Shown: positions 33,410 through 43,472 of the stretch, piece after piece | How the letters are laid out: each line of letters starts with the position of its first letter | How positions within the stretch are numbered: position 1 is the stretch's first letter | Source of the DNA: Levilactobacillus tongjiangensis | Lineage (GTDB): Bacteria; Bacillota; Bacilli; Lactobacillales; Lactobacillaceae | Length of the DNA: 64,000 nucleotides | Reading direction: 5' to 3' | Assembly (NCBI RefSeq): GCF_003946345.1 | Contig: NZ_RHNY01000010.1 | Span: 1 to 64,000 of the forward strand | Position numbers and translations under genes: made by a program | The notes under the pieces: generated by a model | Seen by the model: the letters and a program-made list of their open reading frames with translations, nothing else | What the model was told of the DNA's origin: nothing | The model's database searches: none

Positions 33410-34780
33410 ATGCAAGCAACTATTAATTTTATTGTTTCTATTGTTAGTACGCCTGCCATCCTAGTTGGGTTAATCGCCTGTCTAGGGCTGGCACTGCAAA
33501 AGAAGCCTGGTACCAAGATCATGGAAGGAACTGTTAAGACCTTCGTTGGGTTCTTAGTTCTGACCGGTGGTGCTGGTATCTTACAAGCTTCATTGACACC
33601 ATTTGCATCAATGTTTAAATTCGCCTTACACGTTCAAGGGGTTGTTCCTTCTAACGAAGCCGTTGTGGCCATTGCGTTGCAACAGTATGGGACGACGACC
33701 GCTTTGATCATGTTTGTTGGTATGATTGTAAACGTTCTCTTGGCACGGTTCACGAAGTTTAAGTACATCTTCTTAACTGGTCAAGCCATGCTTTACGTTT
33801 CTTGTTTAACTGCCGTTATCCTGATTTCCACTGGGATGAAGTCCGGTGCAACCACGATTCTCTTAGGTGGGTTGTTTGAAGGGACTTTGTTAACCGTAAC
33901 GCCAGCTTTGTGTCAACCATTCATGCGTAAGATTACTGGTGGTGACGCGGTTGCCATGGGACATACGGGTAACATTGGTTACGCAACTGCCGGTTTGATG
34001 GGTAAGTGGTTCGGTAACTCTAAGAAGTCTACCGAAGATATCAACGTTCCTAAGGGCTTAAGTTTCTTGCGGGATTCAACGGTTTCTATTACTTTAGTTA
34101 TGGCAATTGTTTACTTAGTTTTAGCTCTAGTTTCAGGTCCACATTTTATCGAAACCAAGTTGAGTTCAGGAACTAACTTCTTAGTTTACGCGCTTACACA
34201 AGCCGGGACTTTCGCCGCTGGTTTCTACGTTGTTTTAGCCGGTGTTCGGATGATCTTGGGTGAAATTGTGCCAGCCTTCCAAGGGATCGCTACGAAATTG
34301 GTTCCAAACGCCAAGCCAGCCTTGGATGTACCAATCATCTTCCCATACGCACCAAACGCTTTGCTGATTGGGTTCTTCGTCAGCTTTATCGTTGGGACGC
34401 TCAGTATGTTCGCTATGATCGGCATGGGAACCACGGTTATCATTCCTGGTGTTGTTGGTCACTTCTTCTGTGGGGGTGCCGCTGGGATTTACGGTAACGC
34501 TACTGGTGGTCGTCGTGGTGCCATCATCGGTTCCGCTGTTAACAGTCTGCTGATCAGTTGGTTACCATTACTCATCCTGCCTGTTCTGGGTGGTTTGAAG
34601 TTGGCTGCTTCAACTTTCGCCGACACCGACTACTTGGTACCTGGTATCTTACTTGGTAACTTGGGTCACTATGGTGAAGCCGCTGTTATCACTGGTATCA
34701 TTGGCTTTACTGTCGTCGTTATCATCTGGTCCTTCTTCCTTAAGGGAGACAAGAAAGATGGTGTCAAGGCTGAAGGTTAA
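33410..34780 (+). CDS. ulaA: PTS system EIIC component (UlaA ascorbate family)
   Basis: 456 residues from ATG 33410 (GGAGG 10 nt upstream; an alternative TTG at 33389 would cover the Shine-Dalgarno sequence). About ten to eleven membrane segments with the SgaT/UlaA pattern (FKFALHVQGVVPSNEA, MGHTGNIGYATAGL, GTTVIIPGVVGHFFCGG). It imports and phosphorylates a sugar or sugar acid. No UlaD, UlaE or UlaF-like enzymes for ascorbate-6-phosphate follow; instead a transketolase follows, so the substrate may be a pentose or pentitol (inference). Confidence 0.9.
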   Translation: MQATINFIVSIVSTPAILVGLIACLGLALQKKPGTKIMEGTVKTFVGFLVLTGGAGILQASLTPFASMFKFALHVQGVVPSNEAVVAIALQQYGTTTALIMFVGMIVNVLLARFTKFKYIFLTGQAMLYVSCLTAVILISTGMKSGATTILLGGLFEGTLLTVTPALCQPFMRKITGGDAVAMGHTGNIGYATAGLMGKWFGNSKKSTEDINVPKGLSFLRDSTVSITLVMAIVYLVLALVSGPHFIETKLSSGTNFLVYALTQAGTFAAGFYVVLAGVRMILGEIVPAFQGIATKLVPNAKPALDVPIIFPYAPNALLIGFFVSFIVGTLSMFAMIGMGTTVIIPGVVGHFFCGGAAGIYGNATGGRRGAIIGSAVNSLLISWLPLLILPVLGGLKLAASTFADTDYLVPGILLGNLGHYGEAAVITGIIGFTVVVIIWSFFLKGDKKDGVKAEG

Positions 34781-34838
34781 CATAACCTTGAGTCACAACT
34801 TTTCAAAATTTTGGTCCATGGATAAGGAGTAATCGTTA

Positions 34839-36863
34839 ATGACAAATACAGGCACAAGTGAAGTTCAAGCAAACTTCACAGAGAAAGACGAATTAGCCGT
34901 CAATTCTTTGAGAATGTTGAGTGTGGACATGATCGAAAAGGCTAAGTCAGGGCACCCAGGTCTGTGCTTGGATGCAGCACCCATGGCTTATGTTTTATGG
35001 AACTACCACATGAAAACTGACCCCAAGCGTCCAAACTGGATTAACCGCGACCGATTCGTTCTCTCAGCAGGTCATGGTTCAGCATTGCTTTACAGCTTAC
35101 TTCACATGAGTGGGTACGCTGTTAAGCTGGATGATTTGAAGCAATTTCGGCAGACTGGTTCATTAACGCCAGGCCATCCCGAATACGGTCACACACCAGG
35201 CGTTGATGCAACGACTGGTCCACTGGGCCAAGGAATCGGCATGGCTGTGGGGATGGCATTAGCTGAAAAGCATTTAGCAGCTAAGTACAACACCGCAGAT
35301 TACGACTTGATCGACCATTGGACTTACACCATTGTTGGTGATGGCGACTTGATGGAAGGTATCAGTCAAGAAGCCATCAACATTGCTGGTAAGGAAAAGT
35401 TGAACAAATTAATCGTGCTCTACGATTCAAATGACATTACGTTGGATGGACCGTTGGCTAATGGTTCTGTTGAAACACAAAGCTACCGTTTCAAGGGTGC
35501 TGGCTGGAATTACCTCTTCGTCGAAGACGGTGAAGACTTAGCAGCTATCAACAACGCCATTAACGAAGCTAAGCGGGCAACCCAACCTACGATTATTGAA
35601 GTTAAAACACAAATTGGCCATGGCTCACCACAAGCAGGGACCAACAAGGTCCACGGTGCAGCCTTAGGTGCTGAAAATATCAAGAAGACCAAGGAATTCT
35701 ATCACTGGAGTCAAACGCCATTCTCCGTTTCCGAAGATGCCTATGCTGAATTCAAGCAGGGAATTGAAGAACGTGGGGAAGCTGCTCACCATGAATGGAC
35801 GGAACTCTACACGAATTACCAACGCAACGAACCCAAGCTGGCTGCCGAATTTACCCCAGAAGTGGGTCCTAAATTAGACATGAGTCAGGTTAAACTGAGT
35901 GATGAAACGATTGGCAAGGAAGTTGCTACGCGGGTCACTAACTCAGAGATTTTGCAACAAGTTGCGAAGTACAACCCGAACTTCTGGGGTGGTGCTGCTG
36001 ACTTGTCTTCCAGCAATAAGACGCAGTTGAAGGATGAAGGACGCTTTAGTCCCGAAAGTCCTGCCAACGACAACGTTTGGTTCGGTGTTCGTGAATTTGG
36101 TGAAGCCGCTGCTTTGAATGGGATGACTTTACATGGTGGTTCACGGGTCTTTGGGAGTACCTTCTTCACATTCTCAGACTACATGAAAGCTGCTATTCGT
36201 TTAGCTGCCTTACAAGGTTTACCGGTAACTTTCGTCTTCACGCATGATTCCATTGCGGTTGGGGAAGATGGACCAACTCATGAGCCAATCGAACAATTAG
36301 CCGGTCTGCGGGCAATTCCAAACGTCAATGTTATTCGGCCGGCCGATGCCCACGAAACTTTGGGGGCTTGGCAGACGATTGCTGAGACAACTGATAAGCC
36401 AACTGTCCTGGTTCTTTCCCGTCAAGGGTTACCATTGCTAGAACAAACCCATCCAGAAGACGTTGCCCGTGGTGGTTACGTTGTTTCACCCGCTAAGAGT
36501 GAAGCTTCCGATGGCATTCTGATTGCCAGTGGTTCTGAAGTGCAGTTAGCCTTGAAGGCCCAAGCTAAGTTATGTGAAAAGCAATACGATGTTTCCGTTG
36601 TTTCTATTCCTAGTTTCGAACTCTTTGAGCAACAAAGTGAGGAATACAAGAACTCTGTCTTACCACCACAAGTTGATAAGCGGATCTCTATCGAAATGGA
36701 CAGTACGTTTGGCTGGGGTAAGTATACCGGCTTGAACGGTGCCAATATCGGTGTGGATACCTTTGGTTTGAGTGGTAAGGGTCCTGAAATCATCGAAAAG
36801 TTCGGCTTTAACACGGATACAATCGTTAAAAAGTACGAAGAATTATGGAAGAAGTCGGAATAA
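34839..36863 (+). CDS. tkt: Transketolase
   Basis: 674 residues, full length. Thiamine diphosphate enzyme that moves two-carbon units between pentose phosphates. Motifs: SGHPGLCLDAAP near residue 37, GPLGQGIGMAVGMA near 127, and the ThDP/Mg motif VGDGDLMEGI through NDITLDG near 170-205; central EAALNGMTLHGG and FTHDSIAVGEDGPTHEP near 425-485. It lies 58 bp after EIIC with its own Shine-Dalgarno sequence (AAGGAG). Its place in a PTS operon links the imported substrate to pentose-phosphate interconversion. Confidence 0.97.
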   Translation: MTNTGTSEVQANFTEKDELAVNSLRMLSVDMIEKAKSGHPGLCLDAAPMAYVLWNYHMKTDPKRPNWINRDRFVLSAGHGSALLYSLLHMSGYAVKLDDLKQFRQTGSLTPGHPEYGHTPGVDATTGPLGQGIGMAVGMALAEKHLAAKYNTADYDLIDHWTYTIVGDGDLMEGISQEAINIAGKEKLNKLIVLYDSNDITLDGPLANGSVETQSYRFKGAGWNYLFVEDGEDLAAINNAINEAKRATQPTIIEVKTQIGHGSPQAGTNKVHGAALGAENIKKTKEFYHWSQTPFSVSEDAYAEFKQGIEERGEAAHHEWTELYTNYQRNEPKLAAEFTPEVGPKLDMSQVKLSDETIGKEVATRVTNSEILQQVAKYNPNFWGGAADLSSSNKTQLKDEGRFSPESPANDNVWFGVREFGEAAALNGMTLHGGSRVFGSTFFTFSDYMKAAIRLAALQGLPVTFVFTHDSIAVGEDGPTHEPIEQLAGLRAIPNVNVIRPADAHETLGAWQTIAETTDKPTVLVLSRQGLPLLEQTHPEDVARGGYVVSPAKSEASDGILIASGSEVQLALKAQAKLCEKQYDVSVVSIPSFELFEQQSEEYKNSVLPPQVDKRISIEMDSTFGWGKYTGLNGANIGVDTFGLSGKGPEIIEKFGFNTDTIVKKYEELWKKSE

Positions 36864-36884
36864 GCATTTGAGGTGAAGGATTAC

Positions 36885-38609
36885 ATGTCAAAGAGAATTA
36901 CGGGTATTGCGGCAAGTGACGGTATTGGTATCGCCAAGGCCTACCGCTTAGTAGATCCAGATTTGAGTTTTGAAAAGAAGTCGATTACGGACGCTGATGC
37001 TGAAATCAAGCGTCTCGAACAGGCCATGAGTGATTCTACGGATGATTTAAAAGTTATCCGGGACAAGGCGGCTGAAAACTTAGGTGAAAGTGAAGCCGAG
37101 GTCTTTGACGCCCACATGACGATCCTGGCTGACCCTGAAATGACTTCCCAGATTGAGGAACTCATTAAGAGTCAAAAGATTAACGCTGAAGAGGCTTTGA
37201 AAGAGGTCACTGACCAATTCATCACCATCTTCGAAGGAATGACGGATAACAAATACATGCAAGAACGGGCGGCAGACGTCAAGGACGTTACCAAGCGGGT
37301 CATGAGTCATTTGTTAGGCAAGTCACTTCCTAACCCGGCCTTGATCAACGAACCAGTAATCGTGATCGCCCATGATTTGACGCCTTCTGACACGGCTCAG
37401 ATGGACACGAATTACGTGAAGGGGTTTCTGACTGATCTAGGCGGCCGGACGAGTCATTCGGCCATCATGTCACGAACTTTGGAAATCCCAGCGGTCGTCG
37501 GCACTGAGCAAGCAACTCAGACGGTACAGGATGGCGATACGCTGGTCTTGAACGGGTTGGATGGCTTTGCTTTAGTTGCCCCCGATGCGGCTGAAATTGC
37601 CCAATATCAGGAACAGGCTAAGCGATACGCTGCGGAACGTGCTGAGTGGCGGAAACTCAAGGATGCTGCGTCCGTCTCCAAAGACGGCAAACACTTTGAG
37701 GTTGCGGCCAATATTGGGACGCCCGATGACATCGACGCCGTTGTTGACGCCGGAGCCGAAGCAGTTGGTTTGTTCCGGACGGAATTCCTTTACATGAACA
37801 GTGACAAGTTACCATCCGAAGATGATCAGTTTGAGGCTTACAAGAAGGTCGCTGAGGCCATGCACGGTAAGCCCGTGGTTATTCGGACCATGGATATTGG
37901 TGGGGACAAACACTTGCCATACTTGCCACTTCCCGAAGAAATGAACCCATTCTTGGGTTACCGGGCAATCCGGATTTCATTGGACCGGCAGGAAATCTTC
38001 AGAACGCAGCTACGGGCCTTGATTCGAGCCTCCCATTACGGTGAGATTCGGATCATGTTCCCAATGATTGCGACGTTGGATGAATTCCGCGCAGCCAAGC
38101 AAGTCTTCTCTGAGGAAAAGGCCAAGTTGGTCGCTGACGGGGTTCCCGTTGCGGACGACATCAAGCTCGGAATGATGGTTGAAATTCCGGCCTCCGCCGT
38201 CTTCGCTGACCAATTTGCTAAGGAAGTTGACTTCTTTAGTATTGGGACCAACGATTTGATTCAATACACCTTTGCTGCTGACCGGGGGAACGAACACGTT
38301 TCTTACCTCTACCAGCCTTACAATCCAGCCTTGCTGCGGTTGATCAAGAACGTGATCGATGCCGCTCATAAGGAAGGCAAGATTGCGGCGATGTGTGGAG
38401 AAATGGCCGGCGACCAGGTTGCGGTTCCATTACTGATGGGGATGGGTTTGGATGAGTACTCAATGAGTGCCACGTCCGTTCTCCGAGTTCGGAGCCAAAT
38501 GAAACACCTTGATACAACTGATTGGGCACAAGTTGTTGATGAAGCCATCACCACTTGTCAGACCAACGAAGAGGTCAAGGCCCTAGTGGAAAAGCACCTT
38601 CAGGCTTAA
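36885..38609 (+). CDS. ptsI: PTS Enzyme I (phosphoenolpyruvate-protein phosphotransferase)
   Basis: 574 residues from ATG 36885 (GAGGTGAAGG upstream; GTG 36873 is in frame but falls in that site). It takes phosphate from PEP on His191 in [14 protein letters not shown] and passes it to HPr. PEP-binding residues are in [10 protein letters not shown] and [16 protein letters not shown], the catalytic Cys in [10 protein letters not shown]. It is complete. Unusually there is no ptsH in front: the gene follows tkt in the ascorbate-type PTS operon, so it may be the sole EI or a second copy. Confidence 0.96.
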   Translation: MSKRITGIAASDGIGIAKAYRLVDPDLSFEKKSITDADAEIKRLEQAMSDSTDDLKVIRDKAAENLGESEAEVFDAHMTILADPEMTSQIEELIKSQKINAEEALKEVTDQFITIFEGMTDNKYMQERAADVKDVTKRVMSHLLGKSLPNPALINEPVIVIAHDLTPSDTAQMDTNYVKGFLTDLGGRTSHSAIMSRTLEIPAVVGTEQATQTVQDGDTLVLNGLDGFALVAPDAAEIAQYQEQAKRYAAERAEWRKLKDAASVSKDGKHFEVAANIGTPDDIDAVVDAGAEAVGLFRTEFLYMNSDKLPSEDDQFEAYKKVAEAMHGKPVVIRTMDIGGDKHLPYLPLPEEMNPFLGYRAIRISLDRQEIFRTQLRALIRASHYGEIRIMFPMIATLDEFRAAKQVFSEEKAKLVADGVPVADDIKLGMMVEIPASAVFADQFAKEVDFFSIGTNDLIQYTFAADRGNEHVSYLYQPYNPALLRLIKNVIDAAHKEGKIAAMCGEMAGDQVAVPLLMGMGLDEYSMSATSVLRVRSQMKHLDTTDWAQVVDEAITTCQTNEEVKALVEKHLQA

Positions 38610-38642
38610 CCATGATTGGGAAGCACTAAAAGAATAATGGTT

Positions 38643-38695
38643 CACTAAACAGCATGGTTGCCAGGCAAATTGGCGTCATGCGTTTAGTGTTTTTA
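38643..38695 (+). terminator. Terminator of PTS-tkt-ptsI operon
   Basis: CACTAAACAGCATG/CATGCGTTTAGTG stem with a 20-nt loop, followed by TTTTTAG. Confidence 0.85.
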
Positions 38696-38781
38696 GGACA
38701 GTTTTGGCGACGTTGCTTAGTCTGACTATCTGTATGCCGTGGTACAATCAAGACTAATTAAGTCAAACGTGTCTCAACTAT

Positions 38782-38810
38782 CCGGCGGGTTCGACTCCCG
38801 CTGGGTGGTA
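38782..38810 (+). pseudogene. tRNA 3'-end fragment
   Basis: CGGGTTCGACTCCCG (within 38785-38801) is a perfect T-arm hairpin with canonical TTCGACT loop, followed by an acceptor-like TGGGTGGTA. Nothing upstream gives a D arm, anticodon arm or matching 5' acceptor (CCACCCA). It is a tRNA remnant, perhaps from an att site or a decayed gene. Confidence 0.5.
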
Positions 38811-38902
38811 TCGTAATTGTTGGGTGGCCGGTGATAAGTGATTATGTCAGATCAACGTGAAGGTTAATTGCTGGAATTGAGAGAGATTGTTGAGGTAATG
38901 CT

Positions 38903-40960
38903 ATGCTGAATATTAGTAAGAAAGGACAAATTAATCTATTAGTTTCCATTCTGGCCGAGGGGAAGAAGTACAAAACCGTGGCCGATTTGGAGGCTAAGAT
39001 GGGCCTCTCCAGGCGCAGTGTGTTTTACTGGCTGAAGCAGGTCAACGCCACACTGAAGTCGCTGGATTTGGATGATGTGCAACGTCTGTCACAGGGCGGC
39101 TACTTTTTGACGCAGTCCACGTTGGACGAACTGCAGCAGCACGACCAGTCCGAAACACAGCCCCTGTTAAACGTGGCTGAGCGGCGGCAAATGATTATCT
39201 GGTACTTAGTCCAGCAGGACGCCCATCTGTCGCTGGTGAACCTGTCAGAACGGTTAAACGTCTCCAAAAATACCATTATTAAAGATTTGCGGGCGCTGCC
39301 ACCATTATTACCGGCGGATACGGAGATCATTAATACGAGTCATGGTAAGGCTCTAGCTGGTAGTGAAGTGATGCAACGCCGGTGGGTGTACCGTCAGCTA
39401 GCTCAGCAAAACTTACTGATTATTCATAAAATTCAGAAGTTGCCGCACATTCAGATGCTGACTGAGCGATTGACTCAGTTACAGGCGGATACCGGCAACT
39501 ATTACACGGGGGACGCTGCCCAGACATTGATCTGGTATATTGCCTGGCTGCTGAATCGACTCCAGATGGCAGATCGGGCATTGACGACAGTCAACAATTA
39601 TCCGTTAGATCGGTTCAGCCAATGGTGTGAGGACCTGTTGTCACGCTATGGACGGGTGACGCCCGGAGAGGTTGGAAGTTTGCGGGAACTGTTGCTAGCT
39701 GGTCAGCTACAACAAGTTAATGATGATGACCGCTTTGCCAAGGAATTGTTGATGACTACGCAGAAGGTGGCACGGCGGTTTAGTTCTGTATCGGGAATCG
39801 ATATGGTGACTGATAAATTCTTAGAGGCGCTGGCGACCCACTTGTATTCGACGTACTTTCGAATCAAGTATAATGTGCAATACCACCACGCTAACCTAAC
39901 GGATGTGAAGCTGGAATACAGTTACTTGATGAACCTGACCAAGTACGCGCTGCAGCCGTTTGAGGAATTCTTGCACGCACCGGTTTCCAGCGACGAGTTG
40001 GCACTGATTGCGGTTTATTTCGGTGGTGAGGTCAAACGGCTCTCACCGGATTGGTTGGAGTCGGAGAAGCAGCCGGACGTTATTCTGGTCTGCACCAGTG
40101 GGGTGGGGACCAGTCTGTTGCTGTATCAACAGCTATCGGCCCGCTATCCAAACATTAGCTTCTCTCAGCCAGTAAGTTTAGAGGAGTTTCAGAAAATTGA
40201 TTTGACCCAGGGGGCGCCTAAGTTGGTATTAACTACGGCTAAGCTGCAGGAGCCAGTGGACGTACCAACTCTATGGGTCCAGGCCATTCCAACCTCGAGT
40301 GATTTTCAGCGGTTGAGCCAAGAATTTCGGCAACTAGGCTTGTTGGATAATTCACAGGAAACGAAGCTGGTGCACGCGGTGCTCGACATCATTACGGATT
40401 ACGCCCGGGTCGATGATTTTAACGGGTTAACAGCGAGTTTGCGGGATTACTTCCAGAAAACACCGTTAGAAACGACTGCGGTGCAGAACAGTCGGCCCTC
40501 GTTGGCAGACCTGATTACGCCGGAACGGATTCAGATTGCGACGGAAGAATTGGATTGGCAAGCAGCGGTACATGAGTCGCTGGTTCCTTTGCAAATCGAT
40601 GGGACGGTCCAACCGATGTACGCTGATCGGATTGTAGGGATTACCTTGGCAAAGGGACCGTACATGATGATCAAAGATGGTGTGATGTTGGCTCACGCTA
40701 AGCCAGAGGATGGCGTAAACAGTCTGGGGATGTCACTGTTACTTCTGAAGCAACCGACCACTTTAGTTGCACAAGGGCAGAGCCGCCAATTAGCCGTTGT
40801 CTTTGGTCTGGCACCGGTTGATCGGGACGCGCACGTTCACGCCTTGAGCCAATTGTTAGCCTTACTACAGGATGCGGGGTTGTACGCAGAATTACAGACG
40901 GCTGATCGACCGGAGGATATCTATAAGATTTTGGAACGGGCGATTCAGTTGCCTTCATAG
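38903..40960 (+). CDS. BglG/MtlR-type PRD transcriptional regulator with EIIB and EIIA domains
   Basis: 685 residues. Order: N-terminal winged-helix domains (GLSRRSVFYWLKQVN near 35-50; NVSKNTIIKDLRALP near 115-130), two PTS regulation domains in 180-390 with histidines such as in YHHANLTD, an EIIB-like domain with VCTSGVGTSLLLYQQL near 398, and a C-terminal EIIA-like domain with LAHAKPEDGVNSLGMS near 590 that resembles the EIIA encoded at 32628. Phosphorylation by EI/HPr/EII sets its activity. It lies 290 bp after ptsI and most likely activates the PTS operon at the tandem operators (inference). It has its own Shine-Dalgarno sequence. Confidence 0.9.
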   Translation: MLNISKKGQINLLVSILAEGKKYKTVADLEAKMGLSRRSVFYWLKQVNATLKSLDLDDVQRLSQGGYFLTQSTLDELQQHDQSETQPLLNVAERRQMIIWYLVQQDAHLSLVNLSERLNVSKNTIIKDLRALPPLLPADTEIINTSHGKALAGSEVMQRRWVYRQLAQQNLLIIHKIQKLPHIQMLTERLTQLQADTGNYYTGDAAQTLIWYIAWLLNRLQMADRALTTVNNYPLDRFSQWCEDLLSRYGRVTPGEVGSLRELLLAGQLQQVNDDDRFAKELLMTTQKVARRFSSVSGIDMVTDKFLEALATHLYSTYFRIKYNVQYHHANLTDVKLEYSYLMNLTKYALQPFEEFLHAPVSSDELALIAVYFGGEVKRLSPDWLESEKQPDVILVCTSGVGTSLLLYQQLSARYPNISFSQPVSLEEFQKIDLTQGAPKLVLTTAKLQEPVDVPTLWVQAIPTSSDFQRLSQEFRQLGLLDNSQETKLVHAVLDIITDYARVDDFNGLTASLRDYFQKTPLETTAVQNSRPSLADLITPERIQIATEELDWQAAVHESLVPLQIDGTVQPMYADRIVGITLAKGPYMMIKDGVMLAHAKPEDGVNSLGMSLLLLKQPTTLVAQGQSRQLAVVFGLAPVDRDAHVHALSQLLALLQDAGLYAELQTADRPEDIYKILERAIQLPS

Positions 40961-41062
40961 AAAATCGTGAAATCTCGCAATGTACGCCATTAGAACTGAA
41001 GGGATTACGCATATCACTCATGGGAGGCTATCTAATATACGCGCTAGTAGTGTTTAAGATGC

Positions 41063-41097
41063 TAAAAACGTCTAGGAATTAATCCTAGGCGTTTTTA
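41063..41097. terminator. Bidirectional terminator
   Basis: AAAAACGTCTAGGA and TCCTAGGCGTTTTT pair around ATTAA, with A and T runs. It serves the convergent regulator and YisL genes. Confidence 0.9.
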
Positions 41098-41151
41098 CTT
41101 GAAATTTTTATTTAAATTAACTGAATATAACCGAGGCTCTCAGCGGGCAGT

Positions 41152-41493
41152 TTATTTAAACGCTAAAGTGAGTCCAAGGCCAACAGTAATCAGGGCGACG
41201 ACCCCCAGAATCCAGTAGACAATGTGTGGGGTGTCCCGTTCCATTTTGCGACCAAAGCTAATTTCAATTAAGGCGATCGTCGCAATGCCTAAGAGAAACT
41301 TCAAACTGATGAGGAAGGGGGCGTGAACAAATGTCCGGATACTTAAAACGACCCCACTGATAATCATGACAAGATAGGCAATTCTTGCGATGAGCAGAAA
41401 TTGCGTGATGCGTTTCTCGGAATGGCGAGTCAATCCTAAAATCACTAGGATCGTTAGGATGATCCACGTCCAAAAGTGTAGTGCCAGCCACAT
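41152..41493 (-). CDS. YisL/DUF1516 membrane protein
   Basis: 113 residues with four membrane helices (about 5-20, 34-52, 60-76 and 92-110). The start MWLALHFWTWIILTILVILG and SLKFLLGIATIALIEI match the DUF1516 (YisL) family of Firmicutes, unknown function. GGGAGCGG lies just before ATG. It is followed by the shared terminator. Confidence 0.85.
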   Translation of the reverse strand: MWLALHFWTWIILTILVILGLTRHSEKRITQFLLIARIAYLVMIISGVVLSIRTFVHAPFLISLKFLLGIATIALIEISFGRKMERDTPHIVYWILGVVALITVGLGLTLAFK

Positions 41494-41555
41494 AAAAAAC
41501 CGCTCCCTTACTTACTCAATATCTTAAGCGTACCATACTCAGCGTGGTGGCGGAA

Positions 41556-42086
41556 TTAATTTCCCTGGCGAAAGACCATTTCAGAGAGGGGACCGTATTG
41601 ATGTACAGCGGTCAACTCAAATTTATGCGTCGTGGTAAGGTCACCAAAGAGACGTTTTCCTTGGCCGAGCACGATGGGGGCCACTTGCAGGTAAAGCTCA
41701 TCGATTAAATCAGCTTCGAGTAGTGGTGTCAGAATCTGCTGACCGCCGACAACCCAGACGTTGCCTGGGTTCAATCGTAGGTGACTTGCTAACTCTGTGA
41801 CTGAACCAGCGGTAAAGGTGACCTGTGGCGTGTCTTCGCGGGTCGCGTGAGTCATGACGTAGCTGTGCATCTGAGGATTCTGTGGATTGAAGGGGGCGTT
41901 GGGGGCAAATTGAGCAACATAGTCGTAGGTGACCCGGCCCATGATGGCACTGGTCATCTGTGACAAGGTTTGGGCGCCCACGTCTGCGGGGATGCCGTTT
42001 AGCCCAGTTAGCCAATCAATATTGTTATCCGTAGTTGCGAGGTAGCCATCAAGTGACGTGGCTCCGTAGAATTGAATTTTACCCAT
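41556..42086 (-). CDS. DHFR/RibD-C-like reductase
   Basis: 176 residues. The dihydrofolate-reductase-like fold of RibD C-terminal relatives: FYGATSLDGYLAT at the N terminus, IMGRVTYDYV near 48 and VWVVGGQQILTPLLEADLIDELYLQVAP near 108-135 (NADPH site). Such proteins (YwjB/YyaP) are reductases of unknown substrate. AAAGGAG precedes the start. It is 62 bp upstream of yisL on the same strand and may share its transcript. Confidence 0.9.
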   Translation of the reverse strand: MGKIQFYGATSLDGYLATTDNNIDWLTGLNGIPADVGAQTLSQMTSAIMGRVTYDYVAQFAPNAPFNPQNPQMHSYVMTHATREDTPQVTFTAGSVTELASHLRLNPGNVWVVGGQQILTPLLEADLIDELYLQVAPIVLGQGKRLFGDLTTTHKFELTAVHQYGPLSEMVFRQGN

Positions 42087-42161
42087 ATGATTAACTCCTT
42101 TTGAGAGAGTGATTCAGCAGGTAGTAGCTACCTGTTGGTGGATATAAGCTTGAAGAGACAA

Positions 42162-42192
42162 CAAGGGCCTGGGCGTTTGACCCAGACCCTTG
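42162..42192 (-). terminator. Terminator-like hairpin after amidase gene
   Basis: On the minus strand CAAGGGTCTGGG/CCCAGGCCCTTG pair around TCAAACG; the tail is only moderately T-rich (TTGTCTCTTC). Confidence 0.6.
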
Positions 42193-42203
42193 AGAGGTGC
42201 CTA

Positions 42204-43472
42204 TTAAGCGTTACCGTTAACACTGCTTGCCTTCAACCAGTAGCTCTTGCCACTTAGTGTGACCCGGTACCAGGAAGACTTGTCACTGGCCTTGTAACCG
42301 GCCTTGTTGATTTTTACGGTCGTGCCACTAGCGAAATCTTGCGTATGTGCAGTGGTCTTGGATAGATAGTTCGAGTTCAAGACGTGGTTGTACATGGGGT
42401 AGTTTTTCGCGTTGTTCAACGTGACTGTACCACTAGCATCACTGTAAGTGACCTTTGGGAAGTTCAGGACTTTGCTGTAGACCCAGTACTTAGTTGTTGC
42501 GTTCTTGCTGAAACGAATGCGGTACCAAGTGCCACTCCAGCCGCCTTTTTTGACTCCGCGACTGTCGACGTAAACTTTAGTGCCACGGTGATCAGAGTAG
42601 AGACGACTCCAACCGATCTTGTAGGCACCACTAGTGCCTTTAATGTGGTTGTAGACGGTCCACTTCGTGTAATTCTGCGCCAGGGTAGCTGTTTCGTTGT
42701 TGCTACCGTGGTTATAGGTGACCGTTTTTTTCTTGGGGGTCGTCGTGGTATGGTCCGTTGACGTATCCGTGGTGTCAGTTGTATCGGTCGTGTCCGTCGT
42801 AGTATCAACACTGCCACCCAGAGCGGCATATTGGGTCTTCACTAAGGCTAAGAAGTCCGTCATGTTGTAAGTTGTCCCAAAGTAGGACTTGGCGTTACTG
42901 GACCAATAACCGTCGGGATCGGTATGGTTAGTGCCACCTAGGTTAGTGGAAACGTCATGGTGAGAAAGCACCGTGGTGTGACGCTTTGGCGTCAGACCAT
43001 ATTTTTTCAAAATGTAGGCTGTGTAGTACGAGGCGTTGTTCAACTCGGAAGCGAAGGCCGCCTTGGAGTGAACCTCTACTTGTTCAAATTGCACGTAGCG
43101 TTGGTTGGCAATTGGACCAGCCCCCCAGCAGAGGTACTTCGTGTTTGCCACGTTGATAATGCTACTTGCATCTACGAAGGTGTGAACAAATGCGGAATTG
43201 TAATTATTCTTCATATAATTGATTTCACCATAAATGGTTGAATTGGGGTTAGCCGTTTCATGGACTACGACTCCCTCAGGCTTGCCATTTCGGTAACCAT
43301 ATTGTGGGAAGGTCGGCCAAATGTTGGTGGTGATCTTCGGCGTCGCATACTGTTGATTGGCGATGTAGGTGTTGATTGAGTTGGCACTGGCGGTTGTACT
43401 TGACCAGAAGAGGCCTAAGCACCCCGCAGTGAGGGCCATTCCCCGAACGGCCCATCGTTGCCATTTTTTCAT
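42204..43472 (-). CDS. Secreted N-acetylmuramoyl-L-alanine amidase with SH3/GW-type repeats
   Basis: 422 residues from ATG 43472 (GGAGGAG 8 nt upstream). Signal peptide (residues 1-30, ending ASA) followed by an Amidase_2 domain: VVHETANPNS with the zinc histidine, FVHTFVDASSI, LSHHDVS and HTDPDGYW with further ligands. A Thr/Asp-rich linker (TDTTDTTDTTD) leads to three SH3-like or GW-like wall-binding repeats (WYRIRFS, KYWVYS, WYRVTLSGKSYWL). It cleaves the amide between MurNAc and L-Ala and is likely an autolysin in wall turnover. It is monocistronic. Confidence 0.92.
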   Translation of the reverse strand: MKKWQRWAVRGMALTAGCLGLFWSSTTASANSINTYIANQQYATPKITTNIWPTFPQYGYRNGKPEGVVVHETANPNSTIYGEINYMKNNYNSAFVHTFVDASSIINVANTKYLCWGAGPIANQRYVQFEQVEVHSKAAFASELNNASYYTAYILKKYGLTPKRHTTVLSHHDVSTNLGGTNHTDPDGYWSSNAKSYFGTTYNMTDFLALVKTQYAALGGSVDTTTDTTDTTDTTDTSTDHTTTTPKKKTVTYNHGSNNETATLAQNYTKWTVYNHIKGTSGAYKIGWSRLYSDHRGTKVYVDSRGVKKGGWSGTWYRIRFSKNATTKYWVYSKVLNFPKVTYSDASGTVTLNNAKNYPMYNHVLNSNYLSKTTAHTQDFASGTTVKINKAGYKASDKSSWYRVTLSGKSYWLKASSVNGNA

